Notes under the pieces: generated by a model | The model's database searches: none | Told to the model about the DNA's origin: nothing | The model's input: the letters and a program-made list of their open reading frames with translations, nothing else | NCBI GenBank assembly: GCA_039621445.1 | Contig: CP154954.1 | Span: forward strand, 73,226,308 to 73,290,307 | DNA length: 64,000 nucleotides | Direction of reading: 5' to 3' | From: Euglena gracilis | Taxonomy: Eukaryota; Euglenida; Euglenophyceae; Euglenales | Shown here: positions 52,300-63,934 of the stretch, piece by piece | Position numbering within the stretch: position 1 is the first letter of the stretch | Layout: the number at the start of each line of letters is the position of its first letter | Made by a program: the position numbers and the translations under genes

Positions 52300-52390
52300 T
52301 TCTCCTTCCTTCTTTCCTTCCTTCCCTTCTGCCCTCTACTTCCTCCTCCTCCTCCTCCTCCTCTTCCTCCTCCTCCCCCTCAATATCTCG
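52300..52390. repeat. Pyrimidine microsatellite (CTTC, CTC)
   Basis: TTCCTTCCTTC followed by CCTCCTCCTCCTC. Minus-strand ORF of poly-Glu is an artefact. Confidence 0.85.
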
Positions 52391-52469
52391 TTCTTGTTGC
52401 TCTTGCTTTTGCAATTACAATATAATAATATTAGGTATGCGATTGCTGCATTGTGCGAACCGCATTCAG

Positions 52470-52574
52470 CAGTCGCCCTTCCCCAGCGTCGCTGCACTGC
52501 CGCCACGGCCTCCCCCAGTCATGTCAGTGACTCTGGAGCGCCCCTCCAGTGATTCCCAAGGCTCCCGCCATGAG
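52470..52574 (+). CDS. Exon: Pro/Ser-rich linker
   Basis: Phase 0 at both ends: CGCATTCAG before, GTGTGT after, 35 codons (SPFPSVAALPPRPPP, ERPSSDSQGSRHE). Composition matches the other linker exons. Confidence 0.4.
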
Positions 52575-52599
52575 GTGTGTTGCGCCCTCCCCTGGGAGG

Positions 52600-53660
52600 G
52601 GGGTGACCCAAGTGCCGCGTGGGTTTCCTGGGAGTCCCTTGGTCTTGGTTTTGTTTTTGTGGGTCGCTCATGACACTGTGGCAGCAATCAGTGTGGGATC
52701 CACCTTCGGCAGTGGGGTTGGGGTTTCCCCCTGGCGATATACCAACAGCCAAACTTCTTTTGGAATTGACTTCATATTTTTTTTGATATCATGAAACTCC
52801 TTCACAGGCAGGCACATCCCAGCTTTTTTTGACTCCTCATCTTTTGGGGGGTGGCACTCTCTCAGCAGGGGTGCAATATTATTAAGTACGATTGTGGAAG
52901 GTGCATGATTGTTTGGGCTCTTTTTGGACAAAATTTGTCAAACTCTCAAGTTTTTTATGGCATAAAGGGCCCAAAATTTCCACTTTTTTTGTTGCTGACG
53001 GAACTGCCTTGTTTTGGTCACATGCTTCATTTTGGTTGCTTGCAAAGCACTGTTATTCTCAAACAGCTGGTTGCCAATAAAGAGAGGACCAAGGGGGGGG
53101 GGGAATGCAGTTGGCGTTTAAAATTCGCATCATCAGCGCATTTTTGTTTTTTTTTGCGCATTTTTTTCCCCAAATTTTCCAAAAATGCGCTTTTTGTGCA
53201 TTTTTCGTAATTTTTTTTTATATTTTTTTTGAACCTGACACGTTCGTTCGTTCCACATAATTCCATTCAATTGTTGAAAATTTTGCGCCATTTATTGTGT
53301 GTTTTTTTTGCATTTTCGTGATTTTTTGCCCTTTCCATCAGATTTTGCACATTTTTCCACATTTTCAAAATGGGTATTTTTCGCGCATTTTTTTCCGAGG
53401 CCGGGTTGGTGCATTTCTCCTCCCTGTTGGGTCAACAAATGCTACGTTATTGAATCATGCGTTGTTTGTTTGCCAATGCACTAATCAGCAGTAACAAGAG
53501 ATGATTTTTTGTTCAAAATTTTGCTTTATTTCTGTTCACGTCATCTTTCACATTAGTGCACACCGCACCGTCCGTTCTATTTGATACATTTAAATGTCTT
53601 GCTGTGGTGTGTTTTCAGTACCAACACACAAAAGGGTATTTCCACCGATTTCTCCCCATT
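52600..53660. other. Non-coding intron sequence
   Basis: T-rich with GCGCATTTTT words (53,150-53,400). No gene. Confidence 0.5.
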
Positions 53661-53672
53661 CCCACTCGGCAG

Positions 53673-53910
53673 GCGGTCAGCCCGCTCTTCAGCCCCGCCG
53701 CCGACCAGTGGAAGCGCTGTGCGCTCTGCGGCCTGATGAAGGAGGCGCGGCTGAATTTCCACGGGCCTGCCGCCGCCTCCTGCGACGCCTGCTGTGGCCG
53801 CAGCAAGCAGCCGGGCTCCCCCGCCACCCCAATGGCCAGGCAGGGACGATGCTGGGCCATTTGGTTTGCTGACAATGCAAGGACAAGGACAATGCACGCG
53901 AACAGAACAG
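53673..53910 (+). CDS. Exon: zinc-ribbon module 5
   Basis: After CCACTCGGCAG, 79 codons plus one base to a GTGACA donor at 53,911. Encodes ADQWKRCALCGLMKEARLNF then AAASCDACCGRSKQ: W, C-x2-C, 17 residues, C-x2-C. The phase-1 end matches the phase of the next exon (54,142), giving a 231-bp GT-AG intron whose removal keeps the frame. The coding signal is strongest up to CAG at 53,843. Confidence 0.65.
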
Positions 53911-54141
53911 GTGACACAACACAGGCAGCATCAGCTTGCAACATGAAGTTATTCCACCACACCTGCCCCCCCCACCTGCATCAAATATGCACCCATGCAC
54001 AAATGCCACCTCCATTTATCACCCCTATGTACACCCTGAAAGTTTTTGTTTTCAGGAATGACGATCTTTTTGCATTCTGCATTTGTCCATAATTTTGGAT
54101 CCATTTGCCTTGCTGTAACCATTAATTCCCAAACCTCTCAG

Positions 54142-54326
54142 TCAAATCAAGGGCATCATTGGAGTCCCGGGCTGCTCTGCCTCACACCATGACAGCAACC
54201 CCACGGTCCCCTGTCGGACCGTCTAATGTCTCCCCAAATGGGTCTTTCACCCAGGCCACCACCGAGGAAGACAGAAATGCTTGCACATTTCTATCTTTTA
54301 CTTTCATTTTTGAAATTGTCCTCAAA
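54142..54326 (+). CDS. Exon: Ser/Thr/Pro-rich linker
   Basis: After AACCTCTCAG, in phase with the preceding exon. KSRASLESRAALPHTMTATP, SPVGPSNVSPNGSFTQATTEE: disordered linker. A GT after CTCAAAG at 54,327 is one possible end; the coding character fades from about 54,275. Confidence 0.42.
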
Positions 54327-54461
54327 GGTGTCTCATTGTCTGTGGGGAGGTGTGAAAATCATGCGATAAAAGTTAAAAGGATTGAACAGTTTCAGAGGGG
54401 TGGAAGACGGCCTCAAATACAGGTACCTACCGCTATCCCCATGTGTGCTAGTAAAAAAGGG

Positions 54462-54849
54462 TTACCATGCCCCCCCCCTTTACTGTTCCCGTCCTGTGGC
54501 CCCCTTTTGGGTCCATGGGAACAGTAAGGGGGGGGGACGAGCTCCCCCCCCCTTACTGTTCCCATGGGCCATGAACAAACCAACCAAGTTAGACCCAAAA
54601 GGCCACCTAAAATGCCAAAATGAAGCTTTTTTGGTTTAAATGCTTGAAAATTGCACCTCCACAACATCCATTCTGGCATTAGGTTGGATTTGGGTGGGAT
54701 GGAAAGCACCTAAAACCGACCAAAAAAATTCCCCTTTTTGCCTTGTGTTCCAAGAATCCTTTACAAAAAGTGCTCTGACACTGCACTGTTCCCGTCCCCC
54801 CAATGGGAACAGTAAGGGGGGGGAACAGTAAAGGGGGGGGGCATGGTAA
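54462..54849. mobile_element. Fold-back/TIR element, ACAGTAA family, 388 bp
   Basis: Left end TTACCATG, C9, TTTACTGTTCCC; right end is its exact complement (GGGAACAGTAAA, G9, CATGGTAA). A second internal GGGAACAGTAA plus G run lies on each side. Structurally parallel to the ACAATAA family. No coding capacity and no clear target duplication. Confidence 0.75.
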
Positions 54850-55970
54850 TGGACCTTCAACTGGAAACTGATTGAGCGTTCCCATTATGTTCCCAGGGAT
54901 GAGTATTTTTATGTGCCGGCCGGATGGGAAAAAACCATAAGTTTTATTGCAGAAAAAGTGAATGAAAAAGTATGCAACTCGCGTCCCCCCCCCCCCAGGG
55001 CCACTCCCTCCCAGTCACCAATCTTAGAAAAAAATTTTCAGAAAGGCTTTCTGGAAAACAGAACAATAATCAGCAAAGGAAATCCTGAAGAGTCAAAAGG
55101 TTTGGCATGTTTTGACTTTGCAATTTCGGACCTGCACACAACTTTTTTTTATGAAGCTTTTGATTTTTTTTTTTTGCACTGGTGGGTTGTTTTCAATTAA
55201 ATTGCCTCAGACCATCCAAACATCTTTTGATGAACTGAACGTACACATGTAATCAATCCTGGAACTGTGCAAATTTGCACCTTGCTGTCTTCTGACGTTG
55301 TCATTTTCTGGTGGTTTTGGGTTGGTCTGAAATTTGCGGACATTATTTTTGTATTTTTCAAGAAGGCATTGATGTCGTGCATCACAATGAACTGTGTTAA
55401 TATATTAATTTTTTCCAGATGAGGTGTTATTTTATTTGATGAAATATATTTTTATTTCGTTATGTATAACGTGTATTTCGAAATAGAATTCACCGGCCTA
55501 CAACTTTCTTTGTTTCCCTCTTTCTTGCATCTGCTTTCTTGTCCTCAACCCTGGTGTTAATCCATTATTTCCTGTTTTTGGCACAGAGATTCGAAAAGGG
55601 AAGCCTTTTACATGTGATTCCCTGGGCGTCCCGCTCGTAAAATGACCCGGGGCAGGCTTCTTTTTAATTCAAAAGCCCCCCTGGGGGGGTCCCGGGAGTG
55701 GGGGCCAGGTATGAGTTTTGGCGCGCAGCAGTGAATTTTTTGGGGAAAATGCCCTTAGACGTCCCGATGTTTGGGGGGGTTCCCCCCTGTGCTCCTGCGC
55801 CGGGCTGGGCAGGTGGGGAGGCCCCCCACGTGCTCTTAAAAAAAAGCCTCACCTGGGGGTTTTTGCTGACTGTGTTTTGTTACGGGCAGACAGCCAAAAA
55901 CCCGTGAGTGTTTCACAACGGGCCCCCTGGCCCAGTTGTCAAACGTGGCCCGAGTATTTTCTCCTGCCAG
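54850..55970. other. Non-coding intron sequence
   Basis: T-rich with a C run at 54,985. No domain in any frame. Confidence 0.5.
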
Positions 55971-56100
55971 GGGACTGACGGGGTTCGATTTTGGCCAGCG
56001 GGGATCGCCTGGCCTCGCCAGCTCTGGCAGCAGCGGGTGGACGACGGCAAAGGGCAACCGGGCGTTCTCCCCCGCAATGCCGCCGTCCCCCCGCTCCATG
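55971..56100 (+). CDS. Candidate exon: Gly/Ser/Pro-rich linker
   Basis: After TCTCCTGCCAG, ends ATG before GTGTGT. Translation GSPGLASSGSSGW, AFSPAMPPSPRSM. GC-rich island in AT-rich DNA. Same strand and style as the linker exons at 49,075 and 54,142. Confidence 0.35.
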
Positions 56101-56139
56101 GTGTGTCCACCGTTGCGTGTCTTCCACCAATGTGGGAAT

Positions 56140-56215
56140 TATATATACTTATATATACATATATATATATATATGTGTGTGTGTGTGTATGTATATATTA
56201 TATAGATATCCCGGA
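56140..56215. repeat. AT/GT microsatellite
   Basis: TATATATATATGTGTGTGTGTATG-like (quoted as separate TA and TG runs). Confidence 0.85.
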
Positions 56216-56740
56216 GGGCTGGCCAAAGCCTGACAGGTGGTGGCTTGGGGCACCCAATATAAGTGGGAGGCCACCCCCCTTGTCTTTGTCTCCACAACTC
56301 GTTTCCACTCTTCCAGCTGGGCCAATTTTTGTCAAGAATATTCCTGCAGTGCTGAAATCTCTTCCCTTCGAAGAACCATCTTTGGTGGGATTGGTCTCCC
56401 CCCACCAGAGGGGGTAAAATGTGTTTCGCATTTTTTTGTCTTTTTTGCGTCTTTTTTTCAAGTATTCCAAAAATGAGCATTTTTGTGCATTTTTTCGATC
56501 CTTTTTTGCCCTTTTGGCACATTTCTTTCCCCCGTGATTAACCCATTTTTTCATATTTCTGCATTTGTCTGCATTTTTTTTGAAATTTACAAAAGGGGAA
56601 GTTCATATCCGCAATTTTCCACAATTCTTCTGCAATTTTCGTAATTTTTCTGCCATTTTTTCACTTTCTGCCTGAAACGGAAGGCGAATTGAATTTCGAC
56701 CACCATTTTTTTTTAGGTGGTGCCGACCCCACCCCGGGGG

Positions 56741-56760
56741 GTGCCTGCCTAGGCAGGCAC
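56741..56760. repeat. 20-bp perfect palindrome
   Basis: GTGCCTGCCTAGGCAGGCAC. Related words with CACTCCAAGGCA recur at 56,928, 63,016 and 63,675, and near GCGCC(G)AAGG(C/T)G(C)CGG at 56,842 and 63,085, suggesting a dispersed family. Confidence 0.7.
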
Positions 56761-59700
56761 TCCAAGGCACTCCCAATCCGACCCCCCCCCCCCGGGTGGG
56801 GGGGGTAGGGCACACAGCCAAAAGTGCCCCAGCACATACCCCGGCGCCGAAGGTGCCGGGGAGCCAAAAATGGCCTATTCTCAAAGGAATGTTCCTGGTG
56901 CAGGCCGAAATCCGACTCCAGGGAGGTAGTGCCTGCCTGGGCGGGCATCCCAAGGCACTCCGGACCCCCCCCGGGTTGGTAAAAAAAAAGAGCCTGGTTT
57001 CGACCAGTTCTTGAGTGTTTCACAAGGGAATCCAGGTGCTTTTTTGTTATTTTGTTGCAAATTTGCCAAAGTTTGTCAAATTTTACAAAATTTGTCAAAT
57101 TTCACAAAATTTGACAAAACTTGGCAGTTTCTGGGGCCTTTTTTTTTTTTTAATTTTTTCCCCAATTTCTACTGGGAAGTAATTTCGCCTTAAAAATTCC
57201 GCATCCTGGACCAGATTTTTTCCAGAGACCAAAGTTTTTGGTGTTTTTTTTTTCTGTTTTGGATTTTTTACCAAGAAATTTCATATTTCCAGAATCAGCT
57301 TGTTCCCAAAATCACAAAAATCATGCTTTTTGTTGGAAAAAATGTGAATAACAGCTCATAAGTTGTGTGTATGTTGCAAAACGACAAATTTATGAATTTT
57401 TTTCACAGTCCCCTCCAGCGGAATAGTGTACATTCTCGATGTGAATGTTTCCGCATTTTTTCCTGCAATTTTTCCGAAGTCCTCCAATATCAATTCCCCC
57501 CTGAATTTTCGGGGTTTCTTGAAACTGCCATTGTCCTCGTAATTCCATATAATTCTCGCATTTTTTTTTCAAGGCCGGCTGGCACATCCCCCTCGCACCT
57601 ACACAGCCCCTGTGGTGGGCACCTTTTATGGAGTCGCTGAGCTCTTACATAATTGGCTAATGGGGGACCAATTGAGGGGGGGGGGGCTCAAGACCGACCC
57701 CTTATTTTTTGACGCATGCAAATTTGGTCGATTCTTTGTGCATGGTTGGATTTGTCATGAAACCATCTGGCAACTTTAAATTTTTGGAAAGGTTTTGGGA
57801 TTTATTCTGAGCCCTTTTCACAGCCTTGCCAAATTTCACTGGCCGGTCTTGTCCTGGCAGTCAATTAGCCGATTGGGGGGGGGACAATCAGGAGTGGGGG
57901 CGAGGGTAATCGTTTTAGGTGTAAATTTTTTGAGTTTGATTTGAATTTGTTTTTTGGGACAATATCCATAGATTAAATGGGTGTCAAAATGTTGAATTTT
58001 TTTTGTTGGAAAGTTCCAAGCGGTGATATTAGGCAGTTAATTCTATGGGGTTTTTGCAGCATGAATTCCCAAGTTTTGCTGCTGGAAACCCCTTGCCTCC
58101 TGGGGGGTTAATAGATCAAGGAGTCGTTGGTGAACTCAGCTCCGGGATTCCCCAAAAATGCCCAAGGAAATCTTTTTTTGAAATCTCAGTGAAAGCCAAA
58201 AAGTGTGTCAAAAAAGGAAATCACAGCGGGGGGTCCCAAAAACCAAAAAAATTGGGCATTTTTTGGGTACCCCCCCAAAACCAAATTCATGGGGGGTACC
58301 CAAAGCACACAACCCAACCTTGGACGGACCCACCCACCCACCCATCCACCCACCCCCTGGGAGGGGCCATTGGGGGGGTCTAAGTGGCAGGACTGTGCAG
58401 GAATCCCTGTGGGTGGGGGGTTCCACCCCCCCCCCCCCACCACCCTCTTCCGTGCTTCCGGGGTGCCGTAATTTAGATCAAAGTTTTCCTTCGGCCCCTT
58501 TGGCCCCAAATGAATTTTTCTTTGGGCGGTTCCATTGTGGGTGGGGGGTCGCCCCCTCCCTATAAGGCTTTCCCGTACCTCCCCCCAAATAAGACCTGGG
58601 GCTTATTTTTGGGTCCAGAGGGGCCTTATTTTCAGGGAGTCCTGTTTTTGTATTTTTTTCTTGACTAATTTGGGCCCAAAAAAATATCACATTTCAAGTT
58701 CCCAAGAGCACCAAAATTTTCCTTTGGCACTTCGTGCCATGTGTAAATGGTGTAAGTTGATAGTTAACCCCCCCCCCCCAAAAAAAAACTGGGCAGTGCC
58801 CAAATATCTGGTAGGGGGCAGGCCGAAAAGATGGTTCCAATACCACCCTGTCCGTTTTTTTTTTGTCACTTGGAAGGTTAGCGATGATGGAGATACTCCA
58901 CAATGGTGGCCTGGCGAGCAACTTTCGAACTTCACTGGGCAGGGGGGAGGACCAAAATGATGGTTCCAATAATTGGGCACCCTGCCTGGTTATTTGGGGG
59001 GGGGTTCACCTTGTTTTTCGCACTTCAAAAATCTGAAAACTTTTGAAATTTCATCAGCTTTGTGTATGAGGTTTTTGGTAGTTTTTTTTTCGGGAAATTT
59101 CCACTGTCCCTTTTATGGGAGGGTCTTATTTTTCAATTTTTGCTTGATCGCCTCGCATTTGATACCCTGCCCCTGGGGCAGGGTCCAGCCAGCACCTTTT
59201 TCCAGCCTGCCTAGTGCCAGCGGTCTTTGAGAAAACCCCTGACCCCGGCCTGGGCTGCCCCAGCCGTAGATTCCCTTCACAACCCCCCCCCCCCCCCCGG
59301 GGACCGGGGTTTTTGGGGGGTGGGTTGGGGCCACTGGAACCCACCCCTCCTGAGGGGCCGGGGGGGGGTCTTATTTTTTGGGGGGATTTACTAGCCCACT
59401 TTTAGGGACCCACTTTTGGGGGGGGCTCAATTTCAGGGGGTCCAAATTTTTTTGGTGCTTCACACTGAAAACACTGCAGTGGGCAGTGCCCTAAAACTTT
59501 GCATGCCCAAATAACTTTGCAGGGGGGAGCCTGAAAAAGATCAGTCCAAATACTCTTGCCCCCCCCCTTTACAGGGAAAAAAGGGAAAATGATGCATCTT
59601 TTTTGAATGTCGAGAGGTGGTCGGCACAAAAAATCATCTGAAATGTCATATTGTTCTATTATTTGATGAATAGAAGCAATTAATTATGTTACAAATATCA

Positions 59701-60808
59701 ATGAATACCATATGACAACAAGTTTCTAAGAGGAATTGTGGTCAAACGGTCTATCAATGGTTTTGGGTGCTGCCCATAACTTTCCAGAGGGGGTCGGGGT
59801 GCCCGCCCCAACTAACTTTGCAGGGGGCAAAGTTATTTTGGGGGGTTTACCCATCTCGCCCGACCCCCCCCCCCCCCCGAGGGGGTTCTGGACCCAGCCT
59901 TCTTCCTCCGGATCACCAGACTTAAAATAATCTCTGAGCGGGGAGTGCCCAAACAACTGGGCGGGGGGGGGGGCAAAAATGGTTCCAGTGACTGGGCGAT
60001 CCTTCAAATCTGTGTTCAGTCCTGCCTGGTTGGAAGGCAGCACAACACAGTGCCCAAACAGAACTTCTCAATGCAGGTGTTTTTCTAATGGCGCCTGTTC
60101 TACCTGCTTTTGGCCAATGCTTACCGGCAAAGTATTTCAACAGCCTTTGCAGTCCTTTGCCGGCCCAGGATCCTCCCGCCTACACCTCCTGCGGCGTGAC
60201 CTCCACTGCTGCAGGGCAGCCTGTTTGATTGTCTGTGGACGTGCATGCCTGTGCAAATGTGTGAGTGTCACCAGCGGGACAACGCTGGCTGTGGCGGCAG
60301 TACCTTGGTCAAGGTGACCAAATCAGGCTAAAAATGGCCAAAAATGACCTAAAAGAACCCAATTTGGTCAACTTGACCAAGTCATTGCCGCCACATCCAG
60401 TGTTGACAGGGGTTGCCGTCATATTTTGTCCAAAGCTGGGACCATACGCCACCCGCCCCAATTTTGACCACGTCTCCCCCTTGTCTGGGCTGTGGTTTGA
60501 TTGGTAAACAAAAAGGGTTGCAAATTAAAGAATTGTTCTCTTGCACAGGGTGCTGCTGCGTGGGGCAGGGTCGGGCTAGTGTGCACACACCATCACAACA
60601 GCTCATTGGGCTAACATGGGCTTCGGGGCTTGGGATTGAGTTCCCACCCGCAAAACTCGAGGGGGTATGTAAATTTTTTGGCATATTGTATGCGTGTGCA
60701 CGCACACATATGCACACTAATGGCACAGTTATGGAGGGTGTTCTGTGTGCATGCTTTTGGACTTCTTTGGATAAAAAATGTGAATGTTTGTTGGTGGCTG
60801 GAAGTCAG
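56761..60808. other. Non-coding, G/C-run-rich dispersed repeats
   Basis: Includes blocks with GGGCAGTGCCC, CCCAAATA and GATGGTTCCA (58,788-58,980, 59,475-59,560, 59,935-60,000), opposed G/C runs at 58,390-58,440 and 59,283-59,345, and a GC-rich piece near 60,150-60,225 (PAQDPPAYTSCGVTSTAA) that might be another small exon. No domain seen. Confidence 0.45.
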
Positions 60809-60945
60809 CCTGACGGCCGCCGTGCCTCCCAACGGCACCCCGCGCGGCCCGTCGCCGTCCCCGCCGCCGGCCGCCATGGTCTCCTCCACGCACTCCAGCC
60901 CGGCCAAGACTGCCCCCGGGGCTGTCCGGCCAAATGTGTCGGTCG
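60809..60945 (+). CDS. Candidate exon: Pro/Ser/Thr-rich linker
   Basis: After GGAAGTCAG. LTAAVPPNGTPRGPSPSPPP and SSTHSSPAKTAPGAVRP, before GTGTCGG. GC-rich island on the same strand. Whether it belongs to the zinc-ribbon gene is unproven. Confidence 0.35.
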
Positions 60946-63103
60946 TTCTGGTGTGTGTCTACATGGGGTATCTCCCCGCTTGTAGCCTTAGACAACCAAA
61001 GCTGCATTTCAGCCGTGTTGCACTTCCAGGTTTTCACAGCCCTTTTCAGCTTTTTTTGCAGCTTTTTTCCTGTGTTTGTTGCTGCTGCTGCTGCTGTTGT
61101 TGTTCTTGTTGGTGCTGTCTTTTTCCAGATTTTTGAGCTGTCCTTCTGCCTGTCCCCCCAAGAGTTCAACGTAAGGAGGGTGTCACAGCTGTGGGATGGG
61201 GTGTCTCCCCCAAGGGTTTGATACAAGGAGGGCCCATGGCTTTGGGGGGGGGTACCCTTTTGGTGGGGGTATACCCCCTTCTGCCCTTCCTTGACCGCAA
61301 GGGTTCGCCCCCCCCCCCCCACCTGCCAAGGGGTGCAGCTTAACCCCAGGGGGGCGGTGTACGGCCCAGAAGGCTTCAGATTCCTTTTGGCTTGAAATGC
61401 CTGCCAATAGGAGGTTTTTTTTCCAGCCTTTGGTTTCTGAAGGTAGAAACACCTTTTCCTAATGGCAGGGCAGGCCCCACAAGAGCAATGGAAAGTAGAA
61501 ATGCACAATTAACCGGGACCCCCCTGAAAAGGCCAATTTTTCCCCCACCGGTGCGAAAATAATATTTTTTTGTTGAAAAAGTGCCCAAATTGGTATTCTG
61601 GGTTGATTGTGGAGTTTGGAGCCTGGCGTTTCGCCCCTGGCCATGAATCCTTTCACTTTGTTCGCTTAGATGCAGTGAGGGTCCAGACCACACCCAAGAA
61701 ATGTGTGTTTTTGAATACTTGCAATGGGTTCGTGCCATAAAATCATTTAGCCACTGGCCGACCGCCCCCCCCCCCTCCCCCCCGGGGGGGCTGTGTGACT
61801 GGTTTTCTCTGAGTGACTGACTACTTTTTGACCTGGACCCCCCCCCCCCGCAGGGGGTGGTCCACCTGGGGGTAGTGACGGACTGGTTTTCCGAAAAAAA
61901 TGTGTGACTGGTTTTTTTTGGAAGAGTGGAAGTGACCCCACATCCCCCCGGGGGTCAGCAAAAAATTGAATGGTTTGTGGCCTGAATGCTTGCAATGGAT
62001 TGGGAGGGGAGGGTTCCCAAGCATACATCTCTCTAAGGTTTTGCGAACCCCCGGGGGGGGGGGGGGCGGCTGCAGCCAGCCCCGATTTGGGCCCAGCCCA
62101 GCCGCAGCAGCCCCCCCCCCCCGGGGGGGGGGGTGCTGCTAGCCCTAGCTAGCCAGCCCCTTTTTGGGGGTCCAGCCCAAAATTTTTCGGCGCAAAGCGC
62201 CGAAATTTTTTGAAAAACTGTGTTCAAAAGTGGCCAAAAATGGGGTTTGGGGGGCGTTTGGGGCATTTTTGGGGGGTTTCAGATGCATCATTTTTTTCAA
62301 AACTGTGTTTTGCAGGTCATTTTTGGGCATTTTTCCGATTTCAGTCCAGCTCGCCCCGGTTCGGGTCCAGCCGGGGTCCAGCCCCCCCCCCCCCCCCGGG
62401 GGGGGGCGGGCTAGCCAGCCCAAATTTCTATCCAGCCCAAATTTCTAGCCCTAGCCCAGCAACCCCCCCCCCCCCCCGGGGGCCTTAAAAAGATGTATGT
62501 TCCCAAGTGGCCACACCATGGCACAATAGCCTGTTCTGTGAGCAGCCTTTTCCTGTGGCAGCGGGGGGGGGTCAGGAGGAATAACACCAGAGTTACTCAC
62601 CCGGCCAGGGGGAGCAACAAAAGAGTACTGGTGTAAGGGATCCCTGACCACTCACCACCCAACTGGGCCAGAAGCGAAGTTAGCGCCGGCCATAAACAGA
62701 CAAGAAGCCTTGGTGCAACTGAGGGGGGGGGTCGATAGAAGGGCAGGGAGGGAGGTCGGACCCCCCTCTGGGGGACAGCAAATTAGTATTTGCAAGCCCT
62801 CCCAAGCTCCAAAGGTGCTTGCTGTGTTCTGTCAGAAGTTTTGTCAAGGCCACAGAGGGGCCATTGGCTGCCATTGGGACCTGTAATTACCATCGAAGGG
62901 AGATGCGCAATTAAAGGTGCAAAATGACCAGTGCCCAATGCCTTGTGGCATCCAAATGAAGCTCAGGTAAGGTCGGGCTGAATTCTATGGCGTGGCCAAC
63001 CCCACCCTGCCTGGCAGGCACTCCAAGGCATCCAAATTCAACTAGTGGGCACGTGACCAAAACTGCCTCGGCACCACCAAGGCACGAAGGCGCCGGAAAA
63101 CCA
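60946..63103. other. Non-coding with G/C-run blocks
   Basis: CTG/TTG triplet run at 61,080-61,112. C-run blocks each followed by TGACTGGTTTT(T) words at 61,765-61,935. GGGTCCAGCC words and opposed C/G runs at 62,050-62,160 and 62,350-62,480. No gene. Confidence 0.5.
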
Positions 63104-63210
63104 TATTTTAGTTGATATATATAATATATATATACATATATATATTATAATATATATATATATATATATATAATATATATATATATATGTATATATTATA
63201 TATATAACTG

Positions 63211-63252
<42 letters not shown>

Positions 63253-63264
63253 ATATGTATATAT
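63104..63264. repeat. AT-rich (TA/TATG) microsatellite
   Basis: TATATA and TATATG units, continuing after the fold-back element at 63,563. Confidence 0.9.
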
Positions 63265-63562
63265 GGCAGGTGAAAACTTTAGGACCTCCCGGGGGGGGGG
63301 GTCCTAAAATTGACCCCCGATGGACACCCCCCTTAATTGAAGGTATAGGGTTCGGTGCACACATGCTAATTTGCGCTTATTATTGGCTATGTTGCGCTAA
63401 TTGGCTATGTTGCGCAACGTAGCCAATTAGCGCAACGTAGCCAATTAGCGCAAATTAGCATGTGCGCACCTAACCCTATACCTTCAAATAAAGGAGGTGT
63501 CCATCGTGGGGTCAACTTTAGGAGCCCCCCCCCCGGGGGGGCTCCTAAAGTTTACACCTGCC
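63265..63562. mobile_element. 298-bp fold-back element, almost fully palindromic
   Basis: Starts GGCAGGTGAAAACTTTAGGA and ends TCCTAAAGTTTACACCTGCC. The whole element is an inverted repeat centred at 63,413-63,414 (TTGCGCAA), with matching CTATACCTT, ATTAGC and GGCTACGTTGCGC words on each side. It interrupts the AT microsatellite. No coding capacity. Confidence 0.85.
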
Positions 63563-63843
63563 ATATATATTTGTATATTTTATTTGTATCATTATTTTTT
63601 TCATCCATTCATATTTTTATATTTTCATCTGTCTTATTTGATATTATTTTTTGGTCATTTTTCCTCTGTCCACTGCCAGGCAGGCAACCCCTTTGGGGGG
63701 GTGGCAGTGCCTCCGGGCATTCCGAGAGCCCCTTCACCCCCCAGGGTTGGTCAAATTCAGCCTGGTTGAGGGTTGTCTTTGAGTTATTTGAGGCCATTTT
63801 CAAGGGTCAGCCCGACGCTTCGAAGGACTTTGCGTGTCCGCAG

Positions 63844-63934
63844 GACCCACAGCGCTCGTCTCCCCAAGCTGGCTCACCCAAACCAGCCCCCACCGCACAG
63901 GGCACGTGTCCAGGTGGAGCCCTCGCTGGTGCAC
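63844..63934 (+). CDS. Candidate exon: Pro/Ser-rich linker
   Basis: After GCGTGTCCGCAG, phase 0: DPQRSSPQAGSPKPAPTAQG then GT donors at 63,913 and 63,931. Similar in style to the preceding linker exons. Confidence 0.32.

Noticed and set aside
52013-52414. Minus-strand poly-Glu ORF
   Set aside because: Reverse strand of a CTC/CTTC microsatellite.
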